A stretch of DNA of 14,499 nucleotides from Clostridia bacterium (GTDB lineage Bacteria; Bacillota; Clostridia; Oscillospirales; Acutalibacteraceae), in the NCBI GenBank assembly GCA_900768035.1, contig CAAGBH010000045.1, forward strand, positions 1 through 14,499, in the 5' to 3' direction. Below are positions 7,397 to 13,143 of the stretch, piece after piece. The notes under the pieces were generated by a model that saw nothing but the letters and a program-made list of their open reading frames with translations, ran no database searches and was not told where the DNA came from. The position numbers and the translations under genes are program-made. Position 1 is the first letter of the stretch. Each line of letters begins with the position of its first letter.

Positions 7397-7813
7397 ATGT
7401 TATTAAATCAAGAATTATTTAACTCTGTTGAACAAGCACTTTTAAAGAATGGAACCATTGATGATTTTGAAAATGAAAACGGAAAAATCACAGGTAGAAT
7501 GATGATAACCCTAACAGAGATTCCTGAAGATATTGAAATCGAAAAAAACAAAAAGTCTATATATGCTTTTGAGTGTTCATTTGATTTTTATGATGTTTCT
7601 ATCGGAATTGTTCTTGATACTAAGGAACTTAAAGTTCTTTCGCCAATTTGGATGACAGAACAAATTCCAAACGCAGAACAGCCAGACAGACTATGGATTG
7701 ATTTCTTTTTAAAAACCCTTGCTGAAAATATTTCTGATGACGGTTCATTTGGTGTCCCTATATATACATTTTTAAATGATAGCAGTGATTTTACTGTTAC
7801 ACCAACAAGATAA
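7397..7813 (+). CDS. Unknown 138-aa cytosolic cassette protein
   Basis: I do not recognise this family. The 138-residue protein is acidic, lacks a signal peptide and membrane helices, and has no catalytic motif I can identify. The predicted pattern is an N-terminal helix (residues 1-18), several beta strands (about 29-75, including YAFECSFDFYDVSIGIVLD), a helix around 95-113 (DRLWIDFFLKTLAENI) and a short C-terminal tail. It is a compact single-domain protein whose size resembles small immunity or accessory proteins; that comparison is only by size and shape. The ribosome binding site is AAGGTG (7384-7389) before the ATG. It is the sole gene between R2 and R3, with a private promoter and terminator, which makes it the cargo of the best-defined cassette. 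Confidence 0.75.
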   Translation: MLLNQELFNSVEQALLKNGTIDDFENENGKITGRMMITLTEIPEDIEIEKNKKSIYAFECSFDFYDVSIGIVLDTKELKVLSPIWMTEQIPNAEQPDRLWIDFFLKTLAENISDDGSFGVPIYTFLNDSSDFTVTPTR

Positions 7814-7816
7814 AGC

Positions 7817-7851
7817 AAACGGACTATGGAATTTCCATAGTCCGTTTTGTT
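7817..7851 (+). terminator. Terminator of the 138-aa cassette gene
   Basis: A 13-bp stem, AAACGGACTATGG (7817-7829) with CCATAGTCCGTTT (7835-7847), has a 5-base loop and a short T-rich tail. The GGACTATG/CATAGTCC core is identical to that of the YfhO terminator at 6472. Confidence 0.85.
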
Positions 7852-7857
7852 GTAAAT

Positions 7858-7915
7858 TGTGGTAAGAAGATATTGGAAAGTTCTTATATCTTCTTATAAG
7901 TTCTTATAACTTGTT
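7858..7915 (+). repeat. Arm-like repeats left of R3
   Basis: One TGTGGTAAG copy (7858-7866) is followed by the second copy of the 35-bp block (7881-7915), directly abutting R3. With the first copy at 7299, the 138-aa gene is bracketed by near-identical direct repeats. The DNA between terminator and R3 is thus accounted for by arm-type sequence. Confidence 0.65.
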
Positions 7916-7916
7916 A

Positions 7917-7942
7917 TTAGTCCAAAGGCTTCATGGTGGGGA
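7917..7942. repeat. Repeat R3, putative left attachment site of the element
   Basis: This is the third copy of the 26-bp repeat, with CCAAAGGCTTCATGGTG. On the minus strand it reads NPISIPTMKPLD-stop. Relative to R1 it uses AAG, CCT and TTG for Lys, Pro and Leu, all synonymous. It is the copy closest to the integrase and is the likely present left junction (attL or attR) of the element to the right. Confidence 0.65.
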
Positions 7943-7958
7943 TAGATATAGGGTTTGT

Positions 7959-8108
7959 CATAACTTCTCATATCCTCACACACAACCTCATAACATACCG
8001 CAAAAACAGTGGTTTTCAAGGGGTTCGCATAACCTCTCATATTGTGTCTTTAAACCTCACATCTTCTCGGATGTTTGGGGTATAACTGGGGTAAAGTTGG
8101 GGTAATTT
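7959..8108 (+). repeat. Arm-like repeats right of R3
   Basis: Two 15-mers, CATAACTTCTCATAT (7959-7973) and CATAACCTCTCATAT (8028-8042), differ by one base. AAAACAGT is at 8003-8010. Three 11-bp tandem repeats follow, starting at 8076, 8087 and 8098 (TGGGGTATAAC, TGGGGTAAAGT, TGGGGTAATTT). These resemble the 11-mers at 7341 and, as I recall it, the GTNGTAAA pattern of the Tn916 DR-2 arm sites. The 55 bases after 8108 hold nothing I can name except a small inverted repeat AACG-ATA-CGTT at 8139-8149. Confidence 0.65.
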
Positions 8109-8196
8109 GCATTTTCCCATTTCAAAGAAACCACATACCAACGATACGTTGATTATAGCATGTTTTATCAATAAAATCAACCCATAAAATGAAGAA

Positions 8197-8220
8197 GGGG
8201 TTACCTCAAACGATAACCCC
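8197..8220 (-). terminator. Terminator after the Cas8c-tail-like gene
   Basis: Stem GGGGTTA (8197-8203) pairs with TAACCCC (8214-8220) around a 10-base loop, followed on the minus strand by TTCTTC. It is 7 bases past the stop of the 93-aa gene and probably closes the integrase-side operon. Confidence 0.6.
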
Positions 8221-8227
8221 TGAATTG

Positions 8228-8509
8228 CTACTTCACATTTTGAAATTTGTCTTGCTGTGACATATATCCTGCAACAAAATCCAATTTTGTTCCATTTTTT
8301 GCTTGTTCTGATATTAGTTCCAGTTTGGAATACAACTCAATTAAATTTGACTTGTATTTTTTATAACTTGAACAAGACTGTGCTAATATTTCTAACTTTG
8401 GCAATAATTTATCTGGTGCTGTCATTGTCTGATTAAACTGGTTTAAGGAACGATTATCTTCATTGAATATTTTTTCATAAATAGCATAAATCCGTCCAAT
8501 GTAAAACAT
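8228..8509 (-). CDS. Stand-alone Cas8c/Csd1 C-terminal-like (Cas11c-like) protein
   Basis: This 93-residue, mostly helical protein resembles the C-terminal end of type I-C Cas8c/Csd1. That segment can be made separately from within cas8c as the small Cascade subunit Cas11c. The match is by recognition: YIGRIYAIYEKI (residues 3-14) against the family's G-R-L-x-A-V-x-E-K-I; then LNQF..TMTAPDKLLPKL (22-39) against R-F-x-x-A-x-T-T-P-A-x-x-F-x-x-L; an AQ-centred helix (43-51); and a closing FVAGYMSQQDKF (78-89) against F-x-L-G-Y-Y-H-Q-R. Cas8c's N-terminal two-thirds is absent, and no other cas gene or CRISPR array is visible here. AAAGGAG lies about 7-8 bases before the ATG. It follows the integrase by 80 bases and could be an accessory factor, an anti-CRISPR-like decoy or a domesticated fragment. 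The gene is certain; the homology is moderately supported. Confidence 0.6.
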   Translation of the reverse strand: MFYIGRIYAIYEKIFNEDNRSLNQFNQTMTAPDKLLPKLEILAQSCSSYKKYKSNLIELYSKLELISEQAKNGTKLDFVAGYMSQQDKFQNVK

Positions 8510-8589
8510 TATAATTCTCCTTTCTATGTTTTAGTTTTACACTTCTCTAAGTTGAATACATTATATTATTATCTCTTGTATTTTACTTT

Positions 8590-9939
8590 TTAAGTTGTTT
8601 TACCACGTTCTAATTCTTCTGCATAACTATTTCTACCTAAGTAGATGTTACTCTTGACTTTGTCCAATGCTTTTCGTTTAAGTTCATTGGAAATATCGGT
8701 ATAAATCTCAATTGTTGTCTTGACATCCTTGTGTCCCATAATATTTTGAATTACCGCTAATGGTATATTGTTATCATTGTTGATGGATTCTTCCATCATA
8801 CGAGTACAAAAAGTATGGCGCATTTGATGACTTGTCATATGCGGTATCAGTATCGCATTTCGGTTCTGCAGGGTGGCTTGTTGCATTTCTAGTTCGTTAT
8901 AATCACGAATGATACGAGCAATGCCATTATTAACACTTGATTTTGACAACACGGTGCCATATCTATTTGTGAATACCCATCCACTATAACCATCAATAAC
9001 CGTATTAGCTGTCCCGTGTTTGTCCTGATACGCCTTTTCTGCAAGAAGAGCCTTACGAACTTCCTTCATCATAGGAATTGTTCTAATACCTGCCTTGGTC
9101 TTTGGAACAGTATGTACACGATAACCACAAGTTCCGTCTTCCCATTGTCTATAAACAAGGGTGTGAGTAATATATATACAATTATTTTCAAAATCGCAAT
9201 TATTCCAAGTAAGCCCTGTGCATTCTCCAATTCGCAATCCGGTACCAAGCAGCACAGTCAAAATATTACACCAGCGTGAATATGCTTTATCGCTTCTCAT
9301 AAAATCCACAAATGCTGTCTGCTGATTTTCGGTAAAAGCATATTTCGTGGTAACTTTTTTTGATTGCCATCCGTCCATTTTTCGTATTTCCTTCATAGCG
9401 GGGATACACGGGTTTTGGCGTATTAAATTATCGTACACTGCTTTGTCGAAAACTGGATTAAGAATGGTATGTACCACTTCCATAGAATTTGGTTTCAAGC
9501 CATGTTCAGTTATAAGTTTATTGTAAAAATTTTTCATTACCGAATAATTTATATTATCGATTTTCCTTCGCCCAAGGGAATTACGAACATATTTGTTGTA
9601 ATTATAAAGATAGCCTGTTCGTGTGGTGTCTCTTAGATTTATCTTATCTTTAATGTGTAGGTCAAACCGCTCATTCAAAGTTGCATTTTTTGAAATAAAT
9701 GTGTTAATCCCGTCGTGCAAATCTTTCTCAATGTCTCGTTCTTTGTCACGAAGTGGTTGGCAGTCTTTCTTACCTTTCGGAACGGGGTCTGCCTGTGTCA
9801 ATCTCCAACTGTAAATGCTTTTACGCTTGTTATCTGCATCATAATAACGGTATTCATACAAACCATTTGTTTTTTGCTGTTCGCCTTCAAACAGAATTCT
9901 CCCTCTATTATCTCTTCTCTTTACAGAAATCTTGCTCAT
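8590..9939 (-). CDS. int: Tn916-type tyrosine integrase
   Basis: This 449-residue tyrosine recombinase inserts and excises the element by strand exchange. Its first 77 residues (KRRDNRGRILFEGE, YSWRL, VPKGKKDC) match the Tn916 Int arm-binding domain closely. A SAM-like core-binding domain spans roughly residues 85-190. The catalytic domain carries R236 (GTGLRIGE), a Lys in PKTKAG (280-284), H371-x-x-R374 (HQMRHTFCT), H403 (MGHKD) and the nucleophile Y413 (EIYTDIS). It looks fully active. AGAGGGG lies 8 bases before the ATG. The start overlaps the end of the zinc-ribbon gene by 32 bases, and Xis lies just upstream, giving the order xis, zinc ribbon, int. Its arm domain makes the 11-bp repeats at 7341 and 8076 natural binding candidates. 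Confidence 0.95.
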   Translation of the reverse strand: MSKISVKRRDNRGRILFEGEQQKTNGLYEYRYYDADNKRKSIYSWRLTQADPVPKGKKDCQPLRDKERDIEKDLHDGINTFISKNATLNERFDLHIKDKINLRDTTRTGYLYNYNKYVRNSLGRRKIDNINYSVMKNFYNKLITEHGLKPNSMEVVHTILNPVFDKAVYDNLIRQNPCIPAMKEIRKMDGWQSKKVTTKYAFTENQQTAFVDFMRSDKAYSRWCNILTVLLGTGLRIGECTGLTWNNCDFENNCIYITHTLVYRQWEDGTCGYRVHTVPKTKAGIRTIPMMKEVRKALLAEKAYQDKHGTANTVIDGYSGWVFTNRYGTVLSKSSVNNGIARIIRDYNELEMQQATLQNRNAILIPHMTSHQMRHTFCTRMMEESINNDNNIPLAVIQNIMGHKDVKTTIEIYTDISNELKRKALDKVKSNIYLGRNSYAEELERGKTT

Positions 9940-10339
9940 ACCAAAACCCCTCTAACATTAAATTTCTTTTGGCATATCCTTTCCCAAGACAACCACAGGA
10001 CTTTGTGTTGCCACTTCGCAGGTCAACCGAGGATACGGTGGTTATTTTCCCACAGTCGCATTTACACTTCCATAAGGCTTTGCGGTGTTTGTTAGTTCCC
10101 ACTCGCTTAATAACAGTTAACATACCAAATCTTTGACCTTTCAGGTCGATGGCGTGGGATGTATTTTTTAAACATCCACAAGACTTTTTATAACTGTTTC
10201 TCAACTGGCTGGTAGAGGCATAGGTAATTGCGCCGCATTCACACTTGCACTTCCATAAGATATCACCCTTATAATTGTGTCCAGCTTCATTAAGTACGGT
10301 TAATTTATTAAATTTCATTCCTGTTAAATTAAACTTCAT
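9908..10339 (-). CDS. Duplicated zinc-ribbon protein between xis and int
   Basis: This 143-residue protein is made of two 55-residue copies (residues 3-57 and 64-118). Each has the pattern L-x-G-x-x-F-x-x-L-T-V, then W-K-C-K-C-x-C-G, then S-C-G-C-L. The cysteines C31, C33, C35, C54, C56 and C92, C94, C96, C115, C117 would form two zinc sites. Similar modules occur in phage and mobile-element proteins, sometimes joined to AP2 or HNH domains, and are thought to bind DNA. No nuclease motif is present here. GGAG (10346-10349) lies 6 bases before the ATG. Its 3' end overlaps the int start by 32 bases, so int may depend on its translation. A role in recombination is inferred from position only. Confidence 0.75.
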   Translation of the reverse strand: MKFNLTGMKFNKLTVLNEAGHNYKGDILWKCKCECGAITYASTSQLRNSYKKSCGCLKNTSHAIDLKGQRFGMLTVIKRVGTNKHRKALWKCKCDCGKITTVSSVDLRSGNTKSCGCLGKGYAKRNLMLEGFWYEQDFCKEKR

Positions 10340-10355
10340 AATTCACTCCAAATAA

Positions 10356-10577
10356 TTAATAATGTATTGCACTTTCTTTTAAAATATATTGTTCAAATAG
10401 CGGCCTTTTAATTAAGGTTTTTGTACCAATGCGAAGTAGGTAGTCGGCATTCGGTGTAGAATTGATGAGTTTTCTTAAAGTATGTTCACCGATACCAAAA
10501 ATACCACAAGCTTCTTCGATTGTAAGATTAAATTTGTTTTCTGGCGCAATTTTAGGAATTGCCATTGACATATACAT
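10356..10577 (-). CDS. xis: Tn916 Xis-like excisionase
   Basis: This small winged-helix DNA-binding protein, 73 residues from the chosen start, would bend DNA at the element ends and direct the integrase towards excision. LTIEEACGIFGIGEHTLRKLI followed by RIGTKTLIKRPLFEQYI matches Tn916 Xis in order and spacing: an acidic T-I-E-E-A helix, I-G-E, L-R-x-L, then a wing ending I-K-R-x-x-F-E. The ATG at 10584-10586 has GGAG (10588-10591) only 1 base away, while the in-frame ATG at 10575-10577 has it at 10 bases and is preferred. The gene sits 16 bases before the zinc-ribbon gene, in one operon with int. A hairpin region upstream may regulate it. Confidence 0.9.
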   Translation of the reverse strand: MYMSMAIPKIAPENKFNLTIEEACGIFGIGEHTLRKLINSTPNADYLLRIGTKTLIKRPLFEQYILKESAIHY

Positions 10578-10594
10578 AAAATTCATTCTCCTTT

Positions 10595-10654
10595 CTGATT
10601 TTAGCGTACTTTTTTTGATTTGTCAGCCGCTAAAATTAATTTTTTAGCGGCTGA
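10595..10654 (-). promoter_or_regulatory. Hairpin and possible attenuator or promoter before xis
   Basis: TCAGCCGCTAAAA (10623-10635) and TTTTAGCGGCTGA (10642-10654) form a perfect 13-bp stem. No T-run follows on the minus strand, so it is not a standard terminator for the upstream genes. A third segment, CGCTAAAA on the minus strand (10599-10606), could pair with the same TTTTAGCG arm, giving two exclusive structures before the xis ribosome binding site. CTGACA (10621-10626) and TAAAAT (10598-10603), 17 bases apart, could also be a promoter. Confidence 0.45.
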
Positions 10655-10663
10655 TATTTTATT

Positions 10664-11035
10664 TTAGGCGACCTTTTTAGCGAAAGCCTTAAATCTGGTT
10701 GGTTTTTCAATTTCATCTAAATTAAGCATTGCATCACATACAACAAATGCTTTAAAACGGGTATACCTTGCCGAAATATGCTCTCTAACCCTTGCTTCAA
10801 GATTAGAAATATGGTCCGCAAAATAGACATCTGCACGACGTAATGTTAGCGGTAGTTCATTGCTGTTACGGTCAAAACTAAATGCTTCTAAGCCATAATC
10901 ACATAAATGGTAAGCATTAATATACTTTAAACCCTTTTTATTTTTGAGTTCTACATATGTAAATACATATTTGCCTTTTTTAAGCTCTTCACACACATCG
11001 TCAACAGATGTACAGGTATGGTAAGTTTTAGGCAC
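10664..11035 (-). CDS. Unknown 123-aa mobile-element protein
   Basis: I do not recognise this protein. It has 123 residues, is basic overall, and shows no signal peptide, membrane helix or catalytic motif. The N-terminal part looks alpha-beta (a helix at about 9-20, then strands including YVFTYVELKN and KYINAYHLCDY). The C-terminal third is basic and helical. The motif TRFKAF occurs twice, at residues 92-97 and 113-118. The start is a GTG (11033-11035) with AAGGGGT (11044-11050) 8 bases upstream. It overlaps the preceding gene by 8 bases, implying coupled translation in the operon led by the MT-A70 gene. Its close placement before xis-int suggests accessory cargo rather than a recombination protein, but nothing proves this. 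Confidence 0.7.
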   Translation of the reverse strand: MPKTYHTCTSVDDVCEELKKGKYVFTYVELKNKKGLKYINAYHLCDYGLEAFSFDRNSNELPLTLRRADVYFADHISNLEARVREHISARYTRFKAFVVCDAMLNLDEIEKPTRFKAFAKKVA

Positions 11036-11639
11036 TATAAATCACCCCTTTATTACAATCATATTTGCAATAAGCATTTTTAAGTAAATCGTTATCGGTT
11101 GGGAATTTATTATATATAGCAGAAACTTTTTCTGTAAATAATTCTACAGGACAATAATTTGCTGCTTGTTGCTTTATAGCATCAGTAAGTGCCTTGACAA
11201 AATCATGTTGTAAACCTATTGTTCTAATTCCCAAAAGTTTTCCATCACTGGTATCAAACAATAAACAAACTAATAAATTATCTTTATCGCTCACTAAGTT
11301 TGCATTTGGGTCAACAGAGAAATTCGAACAAGTGCTACCCCACATGTCATCGCCAAATTTACTCAAAACAAATAAAAAATCCTCTTCTTTTGTTAATGCT
11401 AATTTAAGATTACCTTTTGTAAAATTGTAAATCTCCATTGCAGACGGATTTCTCAATGTGCAAATCAAACTTAATCCGCCAAGAGAAGTCCATAATTCTT
11501 GCCCATCGGGATTTCCGATAAAATCGGGATATATATCACCTACTGCCCATAATGTACCATATTCGCTAAAATGTGTTTTATCGTTTATATATTGTCTTAT
11601 TTCGTATGCTCTAATTGTATTTTTATAATTACATTTCAT
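11028..11639 (-). CDS. Unknown 203-aa mobile-element protein
   Basis: I do not recognise this family. The 203-residue soluble protein contains a tryptophan- and glycine-rich first half (YGTLWAVGDIYPDF, ELWTSLGGLSLICTL), a central acidic/aromatic segment (EEDFLFVLSKFGDDMWG) and six cysteines spread along the chain, without a recognisable metal motif. The ATG at 11637-11639 is chosen because GGAG lies 9 bases upstream. A longer frame to 11681 would overlap the methyltransferase and lacks a good ribosome binding site. It starts 17 bases after the MT-A70 stop and overlaps the next gene by 8 bases, so it belongs to the same operon and may work with the methyltransferase. Confidence 0.72.
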   Translation of the reverse strand: MKCNYKNTIRAYEIRQYINDKTHFSEYGTLWAVGDIYPDFIGNPDGQELWTSLGGLSLICTLRNPSAMEIYNFTKGNLKLALTKEEDFLFVLSKFGDDMWGSTCSNFSVDPNANLVSDKDNLLVCLLFDTSDGKLLGIRTIGLQHDFVKALTDAIKQQAANYCPVELFTEKVSAIYNKFPTDNDLLKNAYCKYDCNKGVIYSA

Positions 11640-11656
11640 TTTATTTTTCTCCTTTC

Positions 11657-12277
11657 TTATGCAACTTCGTTGCCCCAGCAATCCCAGCCATCGACTTTTT
11701 GTCTTGCAAACAGTTCAATTCGTGGTAGGTCTCCGAAGAGCTTAACTATACGGTCTCGAGTTTCAAAAGGTTTTACGCTATGCCCTTGCCGTTGTGACAT
11801 AATAATCTGGCGAACGGTTTTGTCCGCGGATTTGATATGACCTCGCATAGCTAACAAGCATATTTCTGCATTAGACTTTGTGTAGCTACCCATCCCAGCA
11901 AGGGGGTCGCCGTCTTTTTTGGTTTTTACCCAAGTGAAAGCACAGGTTTTATATTTAAATCCCCATTCTTCAATCACTTTAATTGCATCAGGTAAACACG
12001 GCATTGTAGCCCACATCAATAGAGCACAGTTCTTATCTGCTATTTTTTTAATTGTGTCTTTCATTTCGCATATTTCATCAGTGCTCATTGTTGGATAATG
12101 TTTCTCCGGCGAGAAACGTCCGCCTTCTTTACCTTTTCCCCATAAATACGCCCATGGCGGGTCTGCGTATATTATGTTGTACTTTTGGTGAGTGTTGAGA
12201 ATATCAACAAAATTGGAATTGTGTTCGCTGGAACACATCGCTACAACTTTTTCGTTGCATTCTTTTTGATTTTTCAT
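11657..12277 (-). CDS. Orphan MT-A70-family adenine-N6 methyltransferase
   Basis: This 206-residue S-adenosylmethionine-dependent methyltransferase would transfer a methyl group to adenine N6 in nucleic acid. The catalytic DPPW is at residues 39-42 (IIYADPPWAY). The family's ALLMWATM, FTWVK, S-N-A-E-I-C-L-L, the HSVKP-(F)-E segment and the terminal IELFAR..GWDCWGNEV are all present, so it appears intact. No restriction endonuclease is adjacent, so it is an orphan enzyme, as is common on phages and conjugative elements. It may protect element DNA from host restriction or mark it for regulation; which one cannot be told. AAGGGAG lies 8 bases before the ATG. It heads the minus-strand operon and is divergent from the XRE regulator. 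Confidence 0.9.
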   Translation of the reverse strand: MKNQKECNEKVVAMCSSEHNSNFVDILNTHQKYNIIYADPPWAYLWGKGKEGGRFSPEKHYPTMSTDEICEMKDTIKKIADKNCALLMWATMPCLPDAIKVIEEWGFKYKTCAFTWVKTKKDGDPLAGMGSYTKSNAEICLLAMRGHIKSADKTVRQIIMSQRQGHSVKPFETRDRIVKLFGDLPRIELFARQKVDGWDCWGNEVA

Positions 12278-12336
12278 TTCTTTAGCTCCCTTTTGTTTTT
12301 TTTCGGCATTTTGTTTGCAACGAACTTTTTGTCGCT

Positions 12337-12406
12337 GGTGTTCCGTGCTTCTAAATATATTTAGCCATAAAACTCACAAAAAATCAAACTTTATAGTTAG
12401 AACACC
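12337..12406 (-). promoter_or_regulatory. Control region of the MT-A70 operon with palindrome
   Basis: CTAAATATATTTAG (12351-12364) is a perfect 14-bp palindrome. It overlaps a possible minus-strand -10 TAAATA (12358-12363) that lies 18 bases from TTGATT (12382-12387). Outside it, GGTGTTC (12337-12343) and GAACACC (12400-12406) form a 7-bp inverted repeat with a 56-base gap. Both are candidate operators, most simply for the adjacent XRE protein. Confidence 0.4.
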
Positions 12407-12441
12407 CCGCTTATTATCTTTCATTTCCAACATTTTTGTGC

Positions 12442-12470
12442 TTGACAAGAGAATTTCTTCGAGTTATACT
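12442..12470 (+). promoter_or_regulatory. Promoter of the XRE regulator gene
   Basis: Consensus TTGACA (12442-12447) and TATACT (12465-12470) are separated by exactly 17 bases, 44 bases before the ATG. The spacer contains AAGAGAATTTCTT (12447-12459), an imperfect palindrome with one mismatch that could be an autoregulatory operator. Confidence 0.75.
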
Positions 12471-12514
12471 GTAATTAACAAAATAAAATTACTTAAAGAG
12501 AAAGGAATATGTAA

Positions 12515-13132
12515 ATGTCTGAAACACCGATAACTACTAGGAAAACACCTTTTTTAGAGCGTAAAAATATGGAAGAAGAAACTGCCGAAAAAATCAAGAA
12601 AAAAATCATGAGGGAAAATTTAAAACCGTTTTACGATTTCTGTAATAAGGAAGAAAACTTTAAAGACAACATATTAGGTAAAAGAATTATGGTAATACGT
12701 AAAGAAAACGGCTTATCACAAGAAGAACTTGCTAAAAAAAGTGGGATTAATAGAAGTACGATTATCTATGTTGAAAATGGAAAAGGCAAAGAATTATCCT
12801 ATTATGGCACAATAGAAAAAATTGTATCGGCGCTCAACTGCGACATTAAAACCTTTATTTCTTTCCCTGAAAACCAAAAAAAATGGCAAAGACTGTTTTA
12901 TCATACGCGCATTTTAAATTCAGAAGAAGATGGTCTTGAGGAAATCCCTGTTATTGTAGAATTAAATCATTTAAAGCAACGAATATTCCAACTTCTTGAA
13001 ACTGATTATGTGAGTTATAAAAAAAATACTAATGATGAAGATATACTCGTTCCACCAAAATATTTGGAATTATTAAGAATGGAAATTTATAAATCTTTTC
13101 AAACAATAGATTTCCTTTTAAATAACAAATAA
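12515..13132 (+). CDS. XRE-family helix-turn-helix regulator
   Basis: This 205-residue transcriptional regulator has a Cro/C1-type helix-turn-helix at about residues 54-115 (RIMVIRKENGLSQEELAKKSGINRSTIIYVENG). A charged N-terminal extension of about 50 residues precedes it, and a mostly helical C-terminal region (about 120-205) follows. No HExxH protease motif or LexA-type Ser/Lys dyad is seen, so it is not an obvious self-cleaving or ImmA-linked repressor, and no ImmA gene is adjacent. AAAGGA (12501-12506) lies 8 bases before the ATG; an earlier ATG at 12509 is followed at once by a stop. Its divergent position from the MT-A70 operon makes it the likely controller of the element's leftward genes. 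Confidence 0.87.
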   Translation: MSETPITTRKTPFLERKNMEEETAEKIKKKIMRENLKPFYDFCNKEENFKDNILGKRIMVIRKENGLSQEELAKKSGINRSTIIYVENGKGKELSYYGTIEKIVSALNCDIKTFISFPENQKKWQRLFYHTRILNSEEDGLEEIPVIVELNHLKQRIFQLLETDYVSYKKNTNDEDILVPPKYLELLRMEIYKSFQTIDFLLNNK

Positions 13133-13143
13133 TTATTAAATCA

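Noticed and set aside
6506..7942. Classical integron with attC sites
   Set aside because: No IntI-type integrase or attC-like folded sites are present. The R copies are short, non-palindromic, and encode a conserved peptide tail; the nearby recombinase is Tn916-type.
7911..8105. Plus-strand 64-codon open frame across R3 and its arms
   Set aside because: It lies wholly within repeated arm-type DNA, has no good ribosome binding site, and its product looks like translated repeats.
7959..8108. CRISPR array near the Cas8c-like gene
   Set aside because: The repeats are 11-15 bp, either directly tandem or few and irregularly spaced, without repeat-spacer units.
6502..8227. tRNA or tmRNA gene end as the integration target
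   Set aside because: No T-arm sequence, cloverleaf or CCA end can be found near any R copy.
9715..10136. Plus-strand open frames of 126 and 127 codons opposite int and the zinc-ribbon gene
   Set aside because: They are antisense to two strongly supported genes, overlap one another in different frames, and show no protein family features.
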